A stretch of 64,000 nucleotides of DNA from Eunapius fragilis (taxonomy: Eukaryota; Porifera; Demospongiae; Spongillida; Spongillidae), in the NCBI GenBank assembly GCA_963681505.1, contig OY811992.1:2451072-2515071 (forward strand), given 5' to 3'. Positions 21,125 through 34,700 of this stretch are shown here, one piece after another (the stretch's first letter is position 1; each line of letters starts with the position of its first letter). The notes below the pieces were generated by a model. The model searched no databases and was not told the origin of the DNA. It saw nothing but the letters and a program-made list of their open reading frames with translations. A program made the translations under genes and the position numbers.

Positions 21125-21660
21125 AGCAGGTAATAAAACATTTTCTATGTGAAAGTTGTTGATATATAGGAATGGAAGAAGGCTTTGGTGATGTAAAAAG
21201 CAAGGAAACAAGGCGCCTGACTGAAAAGGAAAAACGAAATTGCCCACATAGTCAAAATATGACAACATGCTAATATATTTATTAGTCAGGTGCCTCGACA
21301 GCTGGACAACCCTCCAGCCTGCATGCACACCTAGCTAAATAGGCAGTCGTGCGTGGCATTAATTCCATGGCCATTATTAGTAGGTTTGGCGAATACTCAT
21401 TGTGGAATAACCGGGCCCATAAACTGATTAACATAATACTCTGATCTACAAGTGATAAAAACATTCTCTGGAAGGCTTTGGTGCATGGTGTAAAAAGCAA
21501 TGAAACAGGGCAGGTGCCTGTCTAATGCCCAGTGGTGTTTATCCCCAGAATGACAGAAATTAATTTAACTTAGCATGCTAATACCACAAGCCAACTGCAG
21601 GCATAATGTATCACACCCTAGGAATTTAAACACTTTGCAGATAATATGAATTGGTGGTGT
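21125..21660. repeat. Worn palindromic-MITE fragments around repeat R5
   Basis: GGTAATAAAACATTTTCTAT with GTAAAAAGCAAGGAAACAAG (21128-21215) and a second GATAAAAACATTCTCT with GTAAAAAGCAATGAAACAGG (21454-21510) are diverged MITE arms. Between them, 21297-21420 (GACAGCTGGACAACCCTCCA, CTGCATGCACACCTA, GTGGCATTAATTCCA) matches 23045-23150. Confidence 0.55.
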
Positions 21661-22558
21661 AAGGTTGAATAAAGAGTGTCGGGCTGTTTAATAGCGAAAA
21701 TGTGAGCTGGATTAAGAGATGACTTAACTTAAAGACTACTGTACGTTATTTGCGACCTGCAATTAAATACACAATATGATGCAACGTACTCCACCACTGC
21801 ACATGCATATGTGCGGTGATGTATTGTAGGACAACTTACAGGAAAGAAGATACATTGCATTATATATCCAATTAGATAAAATCCTTTTCACATGCAGTAT
21901 CATGTCAGTGTGCAATTGCACGTTGGATCTGGCATAAATAAGAGCAGCTCCCATGCATCATTGGAAATTATGAAGCCAATTTGTTCGTTGCTTTGAGCAT
22001 ATTTTCTGGGCCTGGCCAGTAAATACAACACAAGATATCAAATTAACCCATGCATAAAGAAAGAAACTATACACTCTATACCAAAGGCCTGATATAAATG
22101 TTGTTTTTATAATCATGCTCATACAAGCAAACTTACAACTTTGATTGATAGATTTTAAAGACATGAATGCATGTTTCTTAAACAATGGATGTGAAAGCTG
22201 AGATAACTATAACATTTTTGTAGAATATCAGAACTCCACATCCCTTGTCCCTGTGCAAATGCACACCCCCTGGTTGAATCTGCCTACATGTAAGGGTCTT
22301 GGATTCATCAAATGTAATTATAGTTTGGCCTAAGGAGACATTGCACGCACATAAGTTCCTAAAACTGAAGGTGTTACATGGCATTTACATGTGTGATGTC
22401 AACTCATTGCATTCCATATATGGATCCCATTATATTATACAACGTACTATGGTCATTGAATTCTAATGCAGTGGGTGAATGTATGCTCTTGTATTGTATT
22501 TTGAATACATAATAGTGTAACTTCAATTTTAGTATGCTTATATCTATATGTAGGAGTT
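21661..22558. other. Region upstream of the receptor gene
   Basis: No gene, repeat or RNA is evident. TATATCTATATGTAG followed by GAGTT lies just before the first ATG and could be a splice acceptor for an upstream non-coding exon. I did not identify a promoter. Confidence 0.35.
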
Positions 22559-22765
22559 ATGCTGATGACATTGGTCATGTTTTTTGTTCCAATACTACTA
22601 CTGAGCTCTCTGCCTTATGGAACAGCTGTTCCATTGAGCTCATTTTACTCCTATGGATCAGCTGCTGGTGATACTGCATTGTCTCCAACTAATGATGGAT
22701 CTTCTCCTCCAATCACACTGCCTACTCCATTTAATTTTTTTGGAACAAAAGATTCTACAATATAT
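22559..22765 (+). CDS. Receptor exon 1: signal peptide and NIDO start
   Basis: The ATG opens [19 protein letters not shown], a hydrophobic signal peptide with likely cleavage after the Ala in GTA near residue 23. The SFYSYG and [13 protein letters not shown] segments begin the NIDO-type domain. The donor is TAT|GTAAGT, phase 0. Confidence 0.8.
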
Positions 22766-25700
22766 GTAAGTCAATTGATTAATACAAAGAACATGAGGAG
22801 TAGGTCATTTAAACACTCACTGAAAGGGGAAATATATAATTACTGACTCTATTTCTGTTTACACCTTTAATGAGTTTCATATCTATAAATTAGGACATTT
22901 TCTCTATAACATACCAACTACTGTATTAAGATTTTCTTAGATGCTCTAAAGCTTTTCTCTTCTGTCCTACCACACCACTGTTCCTTTTCAGCTGCCGCGC
23001 ATGTGATGTGCATACTAAAGGTCTGGGGACCAAAGTTACATGATCACAGCTGGACAACCAACCAGCAAGGCCTGCATGCACACCTATATAAAGTAAGCTA
23101 GCTAGGCAGACGTGGCATTAATTCCACGGCCAATACTAGTGCGATAGGCCAGCATGATAATCGGGAAATGAAGGTCCCCTCATTTTCGCTGCCAGGCAGG
23201 ATTTTAAGCAGTGTACAATTAGTACTTAAATCTCATTACAATCCCTCCGCTGCACGATAACTTCACGTACTATGGGTTTACATTCCATCCAACACAGAAA
23301 TAGAGTAAGATCCTCTATAAAATGATAGGGAATTAAGCAATAGACTTGACAAATCCATTAAAACATCCTTTCATTAAAACCATTTTATACAATGACAGAG
23401 TATATACTAGGGCTCTTGCCTTTGATGGTTATAGGTAACAGATATGTGCTAGCTATAGCTAGTGGGTGACTGTTTTACCAAAAAGATCAAAGCATACCCA
23501 ATGCCCAATATATGACCATTTTTTCAGACATTTCGGAATGCCCGATATTCTCGATACTGATCAGGGCCATAACATTGAATCTAAATTTTTGAAGGAAGTA
23601 GAAAGATCAAGTGATTAATTTTGGAGTAACATTCTCACAAGTGGGACAAAAAGTTTCAGAGTAGTACAAAACGTTTCTGAAATTTTATCTCTGGGATAAC
23701 AAGTTTCAGATTTTTTTTCCCTAGGATAAAAACTTTAGTCGCACGGATATAGGACAAAAATTCGCATGACAGGCTCCCCACATGATACATCGATGCACGC
23801 AGAACATTTATGATATATGATGTACCACTCATATTACATGCATATTCTATATACTAACAGGTGAATAATAATGGTGACTTATCCTTTGGGGTGCCATGGT
23901 CAGCATCCACACCAACAGCATTTCCCATTCCAAGCATTCCAGTGGTAGCACCCTATCAGGCTGATGTCGACACAAGTGGTACGGGCAGTGTTTGGTACAG
24001 AAGTACACGAGATCCCACACTTCTAGCAAAGGCTGCAGATGACATACAGTCCTTGTATGGAACCTTTAGTCCTCTGTGGTTGTTCATTGCAACCTGGGAT
24101 CATGTTGGATACTGCTGCACTAATACTCCTAATGAGGTATATGAAGAGATGTCTGCATCTTCATGTATGAGTATTTAAAATGCTCTAGTTTATACATTGT
24201 TAAACTCACTAATTGTACAATCCCGTAGAGTTAGAATTCCATGCATGAAGCATCTGTGCATTTATATAGAAGTCCTACAGTTAATAGTCCAAATCGTTAT
24301 TATCCATGGCACTTAGAATACCTCCTTTTAACATTCAATTGCTTGAGTTGTGTACATCAGTGTTAACTCAATATTATTACATACGATTTTTATCAGTAGT
24401 GATAAAATTATAACTTTAGAAGGTTGGTTTTGCTGGGCACTGTAAGAAGTTATTAGCATATGAAGTAGGTAATAATATTTAATACTGCTTTTGTATTAAT
24501 TTTCGTCATCATGCAGACTAACACATTTCAATGTATCCTGGGCACAGACGAAATCAGGTCATACATAATATTTCTGTATGCGGATGGTTTGATACAGTGG
24601 CCACCGTCTGGAGCACAGGTTGGATGGAATGCTGGAGACAGTATAGTCCATGTGAATATTCCAGGATCACGAACACCGAGTATTCTAAATATTACTCAAA
24701 TGAGTAATGTTGGAATAGGCGGAAAGTGGGTGTTTCAAGGTAATATCAATTAAATTCATTCATAATATAAACAGCATTGCATTCCTACATTCCATATATG
24801 CAAATTTCATATTTTGTTTTGAAATGAGAGCCTGGAAGTATTCAGAAAGAATATACAAGCACAATGAAAATTTTATCATGATAATCTAACCGAGAAAAAA
24901 TCTCGCTAGAAGTTGTTTTCCGAAATAGTGATAGACATCCAGCAAGCAATAATTATAAGAACTTTAAACTGTCACATCAGCTCTACTATAATTCATTTAC
25001 ATGCATCAATCCTTCAGTTATGGAACCATATAAAAAGTAAAAGACTACATGATAATCATACATTGTAGTTATCATTCATAAGGTTGCAAATGAGCATGTT
25101 ATTTACACTTACCAAGGATATGTAGTATAAACAAAATGTTGTAACCTACATGGATACAATGAGCAGACTGTTTTCATCTTTTGCATTCATGCATCCATTT
25201 AATCAGACATTGATCTTTGTGCTAACCCTATCTACAAAACTGTGTGTCCCCTGGTAGCAGAAACTTATGGTGCAAGGGAAATGAAGCTGTTGAAGCCTTC
25301 ATATGTTATTTTTTATCATAGGTACATCCTGTGGAGTCGTATATAACTACACTGAGAGCTTGCTGTTCTTGAATGGTTTTGTGAAGTGCTATGACCAGCC
25401 ATATTCATCATCTACAACCTCAAGAGATTTAGATGCTTGCTATGGTTCTCAATTAGTGTTTGTTGGTGCCAAGAAATCCAGTTCATCAATTATGTTTGAA
25501 ATTGGAGCATTTGGCTCTCCAAAGGTTCTCAATTCTTCAACAAATTCAACTATTACAGCTTACTATGATGACCTTGGAGGAGCTTACTGGTACCTATTGC
25601 CATCATACAGTTTTGGTTTTGCATCATCATCCAGCATTGCCTTGAGATTCAGACAATGTGACCTCGGTGGTCTATTACTCAATAATGACTGTGCACATCG

Positions 25701-28700
25701 GTTGTGCTGGACCCTTGAGGGATATGGTGGGGTCCGTGCTGGATGTGTAGCGTATTTACATAATGATCAAACATGGAGAAAAGTGATCTACAAAGGAAAT
25801 TCTGTACCAGCATGTTTCCCCGGTATGAAATATTTAATCATTGTAATTCAAGTGTTTCTCTAACAATTAAATTCAGCATGGAAGACTCATGGTCAAGCAT
25901 TTACTTATGGCATTTGGTAGTCCGTTTCCAACTGCAATGCTGATTAATTTTTATGACATGCTATACTATTTTACTTTGTTCTACTGAAAACTACACATAG
26001 AGCATACAAAGCAACATATGACAATATGAATCGTGTTATTTCACATGTTCCCGATCCAATTTTATGTTAATGTAAAACCTACTACGAGATTTTTACCCCC
26101 TGTGGATTTATTTAACAACTATAGGAAGGGTTGGGCCCTCGCACATATTTTTTCAAAATTCCTCATAATTTGATATTCTAAGTGACACCTCTGACCTTTT
26201 CAACTTCTTTCTTATACCACACTAGAAATTAGACATGGAGCTACAGTGGTCTGAATTTTTAGTTAGTATGCAAACATTTTAATTGTACGCATCAACTTTG
26301 ATGCTCCTTCCAATTTAATAGTATCAAGCGTACATCACTGCAAGGATCCCAAAAATCCAAACTGATGCATCCTCTGAACTGTTAATGCTATCGACTTCTT
26401 ATCTCAACACTTCCTACAATAATTTTTGTATGCGAAAATACAATTGGGTGCAGGTATACAGACGTAATACCTCAAGGGTCTCCATGCCACATCTTCAGCT
26501 AGGAGCTCTCAAATCGCTTCATATTCGGAGTGTGACGTATTTAGAGGGGTCTGTCACTATTTTGTAAATTGAGTAAAAGTAAAGAAACATGAATACTACA
26601 GACCAACATTATTTAGCTGCATGAAAAATTAAATAGCTAAATGTAGATATGTAATATTTGGAACAGCGTCCAGCAAAATCACCTTTATGATACTTTATCA
26701 TATTTTCCAGGAGAAGCAAGAGAAAAGAGGCGCTCGTGCCTAATGGATTATCCAATTTAGGATGTGTGAGGACCATTTGATAGAAGCTCTTTGGAGTTTA
26801 TGGAAAATGAAAAAATTTGTTGAAAGACTATCCAGAAGGATGATTTTGCTGGAGATGGTCCCATTTTTAAATTAATGAATGTATAATTTTGGTAATTCCT
26901 TGTTTTCTCTACTTTTTACTCAATTGGTGTCTATAAATCCTACATAAACAATTTTATATAGGTGCATACAATACTAATTATTTTTATATCTTGTGTATTC
27001 ACTTTCATTCATGGGGATGCTTTTACATTGGATATTTAAATCTAAACAGAAATAGATGAATGTGCTCTGGGGATAAGTGGATGCAATCAGATTTGCACCA
27101 ATACATATAGAAGTTATCTTTGCAGTTGCTACTTTGGATACCAAATCTCTTCAAACAATAAAACGTGTGTCGGTAAGCACTTAAAAAATAGTTTCTTAGG
27201 AACTGCCAGCAGCAGTTATAATGGCAATATTCAAATCTACAGATCTAGATGAGTGTGCACAAGGTATAAGCGGTTGTAATCAGATTTGCACCAATACTAT
27301 TGGAAGCTATGTGTGCAGTTGCTATTATGGATATCAAATAGCTCAGAACAATAGAACATGTACTGGTAAGAATACACTTATAAACCATGCAGAACAATAT
27401 CCTTACGCAATATTCCAATCTGTAGATGTGAATGAATGTGCTCTGGATATAAGTGGTTGTGGTCAGATTTGCACCAATACCAATGGAAGCTACACATGCA
27501 GTTGCGATCTTGGATACAAAATCTCTTTGAACAATAGAACATGTGTGGGTAAGTCCTTAACAGAAACTAATCAGTTGAGATAAAGCATATTTATATGCAA
27601 TGTTCCAATGATAGATTTTATATGGCTTTACACTGCCACGCCCACCACCCTCAGTGCACCTCCATACATCATTACATCTAGTGCTGCTGGATATATAACA
27701 TCATCCAATGTCACCTAATGCCACCCTATGTACCTCCATACACCACCACTCAGTGTACCTCCATATATTCCATACACCACCACACCCAGTGTGCCTCCAT
27801 ACACCACTCCCAGTGTACCTTCATACACCACTACACTCATTGTACTTCCATACACCACCACACCCAGTGCACCTCCATACACCACCACACCCAGTGCACC
27901 TCCATACAACACCACACCCAGTATGCCCCATACACCACCCCGCCCAGCGTGCCCCCATACACCACCACACTCAGTGTGCCCCCATACATCAAAACACCCA
28001 GTCTACCTCCATGCACCACCACACCCAGTGTGCCTCCATACTCCACCACACCCAGTGTACCTCCATACACCACCACACCCAGTGTACCTCCATACACCAC
28101 CACACACAGTGTACCTCTTTACACAACCACACCCAGTGTACTTCCATACACCACCACACCCTGTTTACCTCAATGCTCCATCACACCCAGTGTTCCTCCA
28201 TCCAGGTGCCTCTACCGATAAGAACCTCATCATGTACCTCTATTACAATTGGTTCTTGCTACTGTGGCCTTGTTTTGTCTACTTTTCTGTGTGCAGAGTT
28301 TTTATCTCTAGCAATCTCTTTTATATATTTCTGCATATGCATACTGGTAGTAATAAGAAGGCTTGGGCAGACACAGTGGCGGCGGGGGGCATATGCCCCC
28401 GGGCGCCGGTCGGCCGTCAGGATGGAATTAAAAATATATATATATATTCTAAGTTGTCTAACAAAAATAAACAAATTTTGACGAGGAAGGAGTGGATAAA
28501 TCTGTGCCACATAGCAAATTTGTTGCTAAAAATGCTATCGATTCGAGAATGTGCATTAGCTTCTGGGACTCCGCCCCAGACCCCCTAGCTGCTGCTTTGT
28601 TTTGGCTGTTAACTATTGAAGTAGAGAGGCTAGGGGCGCTTATACATTGCCCTGCCCCGGGCACTGATACTCCTTGCACCGCCACTGGGCAGACATCCCA

Positions 28701-31700
28701 AATGAGAAATATATGCAAGTGAAGTCAATCCAAATTTTCAATTCTTTATAGATGTATTTACCACAAATGATTTAATTGCAAAGCATAATTCTGCAAATGA
28801 AAACCTTACAGCAGTATTTAAGTGAAGCTATTTTTGAAACTAATTTTTCATGTGCCTGCATTTACCAGGTCCATTTGTACACATAGTAAGTGTGGTGATG
28901 ATGAACTGACTGAGAATGTCAGAAGCACAATAATAATAATAATTCTCTATTTGTGCCATGCTTCAAATTCACACAGATGTGGATGAATGTGCTCTGAGTG
29001 TAAGTGGTTGTGATCAGATTTGTACAAACACCATTGGAAGCTACCTGTGCAGTTGTCACCTTGGATATCTGATTTCCTCAAACAACAGATCATGTATGGG
29101 TAAGCAGTGTAGCATGTTATCATTACCTTATCAGATGATAGGTCATATGTGGTGATGATGAACTGACTGAGAATGTCAGAAGCACAATAATAATAATAAT
29201 TCTCTATTTGTGCCATGCTTCAAATTCACACAGATGTGGATGAATGTGCTCTGAGTGTAAGTGGTTGTGATCAGATTTGTACAAACACCATTGGAAGCTA
29301 CCTGTGCAGTTGTCGCCTTGGATATCTGATTTCCTCAAACAACAGATCATGTATGGGTAAGCAGTGTAGCATGTTATCATAACCTTATCAGATGATAGGT
29401 CATAAAAGCTTCTTTGAAGGGAAGAAATAATGGATTCGAATTAGTGATTCAAATTAAATGCAAGTAAGAATATTATGCTAGTGGCTGTAGGTAATTTAAT
29501 GTTTAATCTCTTAGGAAGAAACCCTTATTTAAGGATGTAATAATCCTTAAATAAGGATCATCTTTTACATTGCATAGTTTTGCTAACCAAGCAAGTAAGG
29601 CACACAAATGCTACTGCTCAATTGTATACTGATTAGCCTCCATAACAAACTATAAATGACGTTAATATGATCTATTCCCATGCGTTAAAATCAGGGAGGA
29701 AATGGCACATTATTCTTATTTAAGGATTGACACCATCCTTAATCAACAATTAGAACAGTAGAGGTTATAGACCATAAAAACCATAAAACTCTTGATTTAC
29801 TCTGATAGCCAGTTGACCCAGCTATACTCACAACCCGATTCGTCGAAGAAATAACTTATGGTTATTGAGTTATGCGTACTTAATCAGAACAGTCTTCAAA
29901 ATTAATATCGGGTGAAATGTGCGGTTGTTTATAATGACGAATTTTCGCGTGTACTGACTCACTTCTGCTGAAACGCCGGCATGGACGTATCAACCATAGC
30001 CTCGCTGGCACTACGTGCCACATGTCACTCGGTCTATCGAACACTGTTACAGTGTTGTTTTCTAGTACTATAAATGAGTACATGTACATGTGCATATCAT
30101 GTGTAAAACGGCGTATCTAGGATGTTGATGAGGGGATGGTATGAGAGACCTAGGATGTTTTGCCATGCCAATCGCCATATGATACGAGCTATAATATATT
30201 ATTATGTATAATTATGATAATAATAGTACCAATACCGACCAGCTTAAATCTTATGGCGATCTTGTGTTCCTTTCCCAAGCTGTCCGCCATTGGCCCCTCT
30301 GGTCTTCGTATTCAGCATTTAATTGATGCGGCGGAGGTTACTTTGCAAACACCTATCCTCCAATTGTTGAGGAAAGTCATTAATATTCTGACTTGTGGAA
30401 AGGCTCCTGCTGATGTCTCAATCTTTCTCGCTGGTGGCAATTTAACAGCCTTACAGAAATCTAAACCTGATTGCCCCTTAGATGTTCGTCCAATCGCTGT
30501 GGGAGAGGCTCTTCGCCGCTTAGTGCGGAAGTGCTTGTGTTCCATGTTGAAAGATAAAGCTGCTGAGTTCTTTGATCCACTCCAGCGGGGTGTTGCTTGT
30601 GCAGCTGGTGCTGAGAAAATTTGCTCATGGCCTTAGAGATTTTGTTGATGAGAATTGGCAAGTTGAAGGCTTCATTGTGCTGAAGATAGACTTGGTGAAT
30701 GCCTTTAATTTAGTAAGCCGTCAAGCTCTGTTGTCTGAATGCAGCACACACTTCCCAGAGCTACTCCCATGGGTTAGTTGGTGCTATTGCCGGCACCCTG
30801 TTCTGTGGCACACTTTGGGCAATTTAACATCTCAGTCTGCTGTACAGCAAGGGGACCCATTGGGTCCCTTGCTTTTCTCCCTTGTTCTTAACATTGTAAT
30901 CAAATTGATCGCTACTCATCCTGAATGCTGTGTTCTGTGCTATCATGTGTGGTACCTTGATGATAGTGTTTTTGCGGGCCCAAGTTCACATGTTAGGAAA
31001 GCACTCGACTTGCTCATTGAGCTTGGCCCCCCCCCCCCCCCCCCTTGGCCTTCATGTGAACATCAAGGAGTGTGAGGTTTTTAGCAGTGTGTGCTTGGTT
31101 CATTTCCCAATTGAGATGAAACAGTCAAGCAAACCCAATCTTGAGATCTTGGGAATACCTTTTGCTGATGCTAACTTTTGTAGGGCTATCTTGGATAGGA
31201 AGAGGTCTAAGGCTAGATTTCTACTTAAGAGGCTAGAGGATGTTGGGCAAGTCGACTCCCAAGTGGCTCTTGTACTCCTCCGGCTTTGTGGTGGTTACTG
31301 TAAGCTTGTCCATCTTGCTCGTGCTGTACCTCCTTCTTTCTCTCAATCTGTTCTGCAGATATTTGATCACGATGTTCAAAAATGTTTCACACCTTGTACA
31401 GGTGTGCATCCTTCCAGTGTTGCATGGAATCTGGCCCAGCTGAGCCTCAGTCGTGGAGGTCTTGGTCTGCATTCCCTGGCACACCATGCGCCGGCAGCTT
31501 TTATTGCATCATTATGTTTCTCTGGCCTTGGTTCCGACTCTCATGCACATCTTTTCCAGACAATAGAGATGTCCAATGCATCAGTTCATCCTTCAGACAT
31601 CACCCACATCAGCTCTTTACTTGAAACGTTTCATTCACAGAAGACTCTTTCCAGTACGTTGGACAGTCACTTATTCAATGTTCTCCTGGATTCTCTGTCC

Positions 31701-34700
31701 ATTGCTGACAGAGCTCGTCTTTTATCAGCATCCTCCCCACATGCGTCCTCATGGCTGATGGCTATTCCAACTGAAGGTCAAGGTTTGCACTTAGATCCCC
31801 CAGTATTTCAGACAGCATTGAAGTGGTGGCTGGGGCTTGACACAGCAGAGGGTTCTTGTGCCCTCTGCCCAGATAAGATGTTAGATCCTCTTGGACATCA
31901 TGCCACTACATGTAAGCATGGTGGGGATGTGGTGTTTCGCCACAAAAAGTTGAGGGATATATTGGGTGAAACATGTAGGCGAGCCCAATTTAGTGTTCAA
32001 GTGGAAGCTGGTTGCAACCTCACTTCTGATCACAGCCATTCTCGTCCTATGGATGTTCTCATCTCCAACTGGGTTCTGGGCAAAACTGCAGCTTGTGACT
32101 TATCTGTTACGTCACCGCTAATCTCCAAAATTCTTTCTGAAGCGGGATAACTGCTGGAGCAGCTGCACATGCCACAGAGCTCCGAAAATATGAGGCCAAT
32201 GATGCTAAGTGTAATGATCTTGGGTGGATCTGCATCCCTCTGGTAGTGGAATCTTACGGAGCATGGGGGAAGGAGGCTTTGGAGACATTTTCCATGCTAG
32301 CCTCTCACCTAACCACTTCTTCATCCAGGCCTAAATCTAGGGTTTTATCTGAGCTATACGGCTGGCTCAATCTCCATTTAGTTAGGGCAAATGTGAGGGC
32401 TATTTTGTCCAGACTTTCATGCCATCTTCAGGAATACATCTGAGTCTGTATGTTATTTTGTGACTTGTGTTTAGTTATTGTCGCATTTGTGTAAAAGTTA
32501 ATAATAGTAATTATTATTATTAATTTATTTTTTGATATACCATCTTTATATTATTAGTGAGAAACCACACACAATACAAATAACAATTATACACAAAGTT
32601 CATCCACCTGCTGCACAAGGTGGGAGTAGGAACAACTCAGAATGGCACGAGCATTAGCTCTAATTAGTGAGTGACTGAGGCGACCAATGAGGTCAGTCAA
32701 TGCCATAGATTTAGAGGTATTCCCACAAATGGCTAAACAAGTGGCTACTTGTGAGAAGGCCTTTAAAGCCTCTGGACCCCATGCACCATAACACTCTACC
32801 ACCAGCGGAATACATTTCCAACTTAGTTCAGCACATTAGAGTCATTTTGAGTGTGCTTTCTGAGCTTAGCTGCTCTTGCCGCTGCACCTGAGTACATGCC
32901 CGCTTCCATAATGGTACTAGAATTGAGCGGAGATGCAACAGTGATATCGAAGGCTGCTGAGATGTCGTTGTCCCAATTGGTGACTAGAATGTCTGCTGGA
33001 CAGTCCTTGAACTTTCCTGACCCCAGCCACTACCAACCTCAAGATGTGATGACAAGCCAGCTCTATGGAAGGTATTGAATAGCACATTACGTAATGCATT
33101 ATGCCTCAAAGTGACATTGCCGCCTCTCTTGCAGGTTGCTCAATGATACCCAAAGGGTCAAGTGAATTACCTGGACAAAGAGGGCAAGCCATTAAACTAA
33201 ACCCATTGAGGGATTAATACCAAGCCACCATTTAAGTGCTGTATTAAACTCTTGTGGTTCAAAGTGCAAATTGAGGCTGGTTGATGGAACTAGAGAGATC
33301 CTTGCTGAAGCATGAGGGGACGAGATGGATAATAGTCGAGCCCTGTCTGCTGTGGAACTTGTGCTGAGGAGTGAGTTGAATTGTAATGCTTCAATAGAAT
33401 CTGATAGTTGCTTTTGGTTTGGACCGTTATCCTTCAGTGAGGTGATTGATAAGGTGTCACAATCTGCAACACAACTATTATTGTGAGAGATGACTTTATC
33501 CAAATATGGTATAGTTAGTACACTTCCAGATGTGCAAAAGGATGCTATATAGGCTGCTGAAGAGTGATCCACTAGTGAGCGAAGCCCCAGTCCTCCTCTT
33601 CGCAGACTCATTTTAGCTTGCTTCCAAGCAGTATCAGAGACATCAACATCAGTGCAGTTTGCAAAGGAGCAGCGAATATCCGCGTCATAGCGCTGCATGG
33701 CATTCAAGATAAGTTGTGGTGGAGTGACTCTAGCAATGTGGATCAGCTTGCAAAAAACAAAGCAGAGACACAACAGGGCCAATGCAACTTGTGGGTCTAA
33801 ACTGCCAATTTCTTCAAGGGTGGACAGAAGATCTAAGGCAGCCTGATGCTTTCTAGAAATGAACTGGTTGAAATATTCAGAATCACCAATTGAAGCTCCA
33901 AGTAATTCTAGGTGATATGTGTTGGAGGTCTGAATTGCACTGGGGAATGAAGAGAGGTCTCCTGCTCCATGCAATTCACACTTTTTGAGGTTAATGTTAA
34001 ACCCAAGTGCTGGACCTTGTGAGCTAACTATATTCAAATTACGTCTCAGCACAGAAGCTGACCAGTGAGCCATCATCTAAATACCAAGCATTGTGTGACA
34101 AATCAGCACATTCTTCATCAGTGTAGATCATGTTTACTATTCGTTGGAGAACAAGAGCAAACAGAAAGGGGCCCAGTGGATCACCCTGCTGTACTCCCAC
34201 CTGTGAGGTGAGTATCCCCAGTTGGTGCCATAGGGTGGGTGCTGGCTGTAGCACCACGAAGTCATGCAAGTAATTCCGGGAAGTGCTGGGCACAGTAATC
34301 AAGAATGGCTTGACGTGACATCAGATTAAAGGCATTAGTCATGTCAACCTTGAGTACTACAAAGTCCTTATCAGAACAATGGTCTTCGATGCAGCTCGGA
34401 GGTGGTGGACAATTTTTTCCACACCCTGTGGGCAGGCTACTCCCAATTGCAAAGGTTGAAAGAAATCGGCTGCTTTAACTCTGATGAGATGGCATACACA
34501 TTTGCTGGTGATCCTTCTCAGCACCTCACCAACTGCAATGGGGCGAATATCAGATGGATTGTTTGGTTTGTTCATTGAAAGAGCAGTCAAGCTTGCTTCT
34601 GAGAGAAAGATAGCCAACCCCTGTGGAGCTTTACCAGCTGCTAGAACATTTATGACATGACGCAAAGAAGTAGAGAAGGTGTAGGTAGAGGGACAGAAGC

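Larger units (their letters stand above)
28891..29405 (+). repeat. 257-bp tandem duplication spanning an EGF exon
   Basis: 28891-29147 and 29148-29405 are nearly identical. I saw only CAC/CGC in the exon, ATTACC/ATAACC downstream and a change at the join. Each unit includes the 3' end of an intron, the whole EGF exon and its donor. Confidence 0.93.

Noticed and set aside
27708-28588. Pro/His/Thr-rich frames up to 286 codons in intron 7, resembling a mucin-like linker
   Set aside because: All three frames are open because of the 25-bp minisatellite. The EGF exons on both sides join in phase without it.
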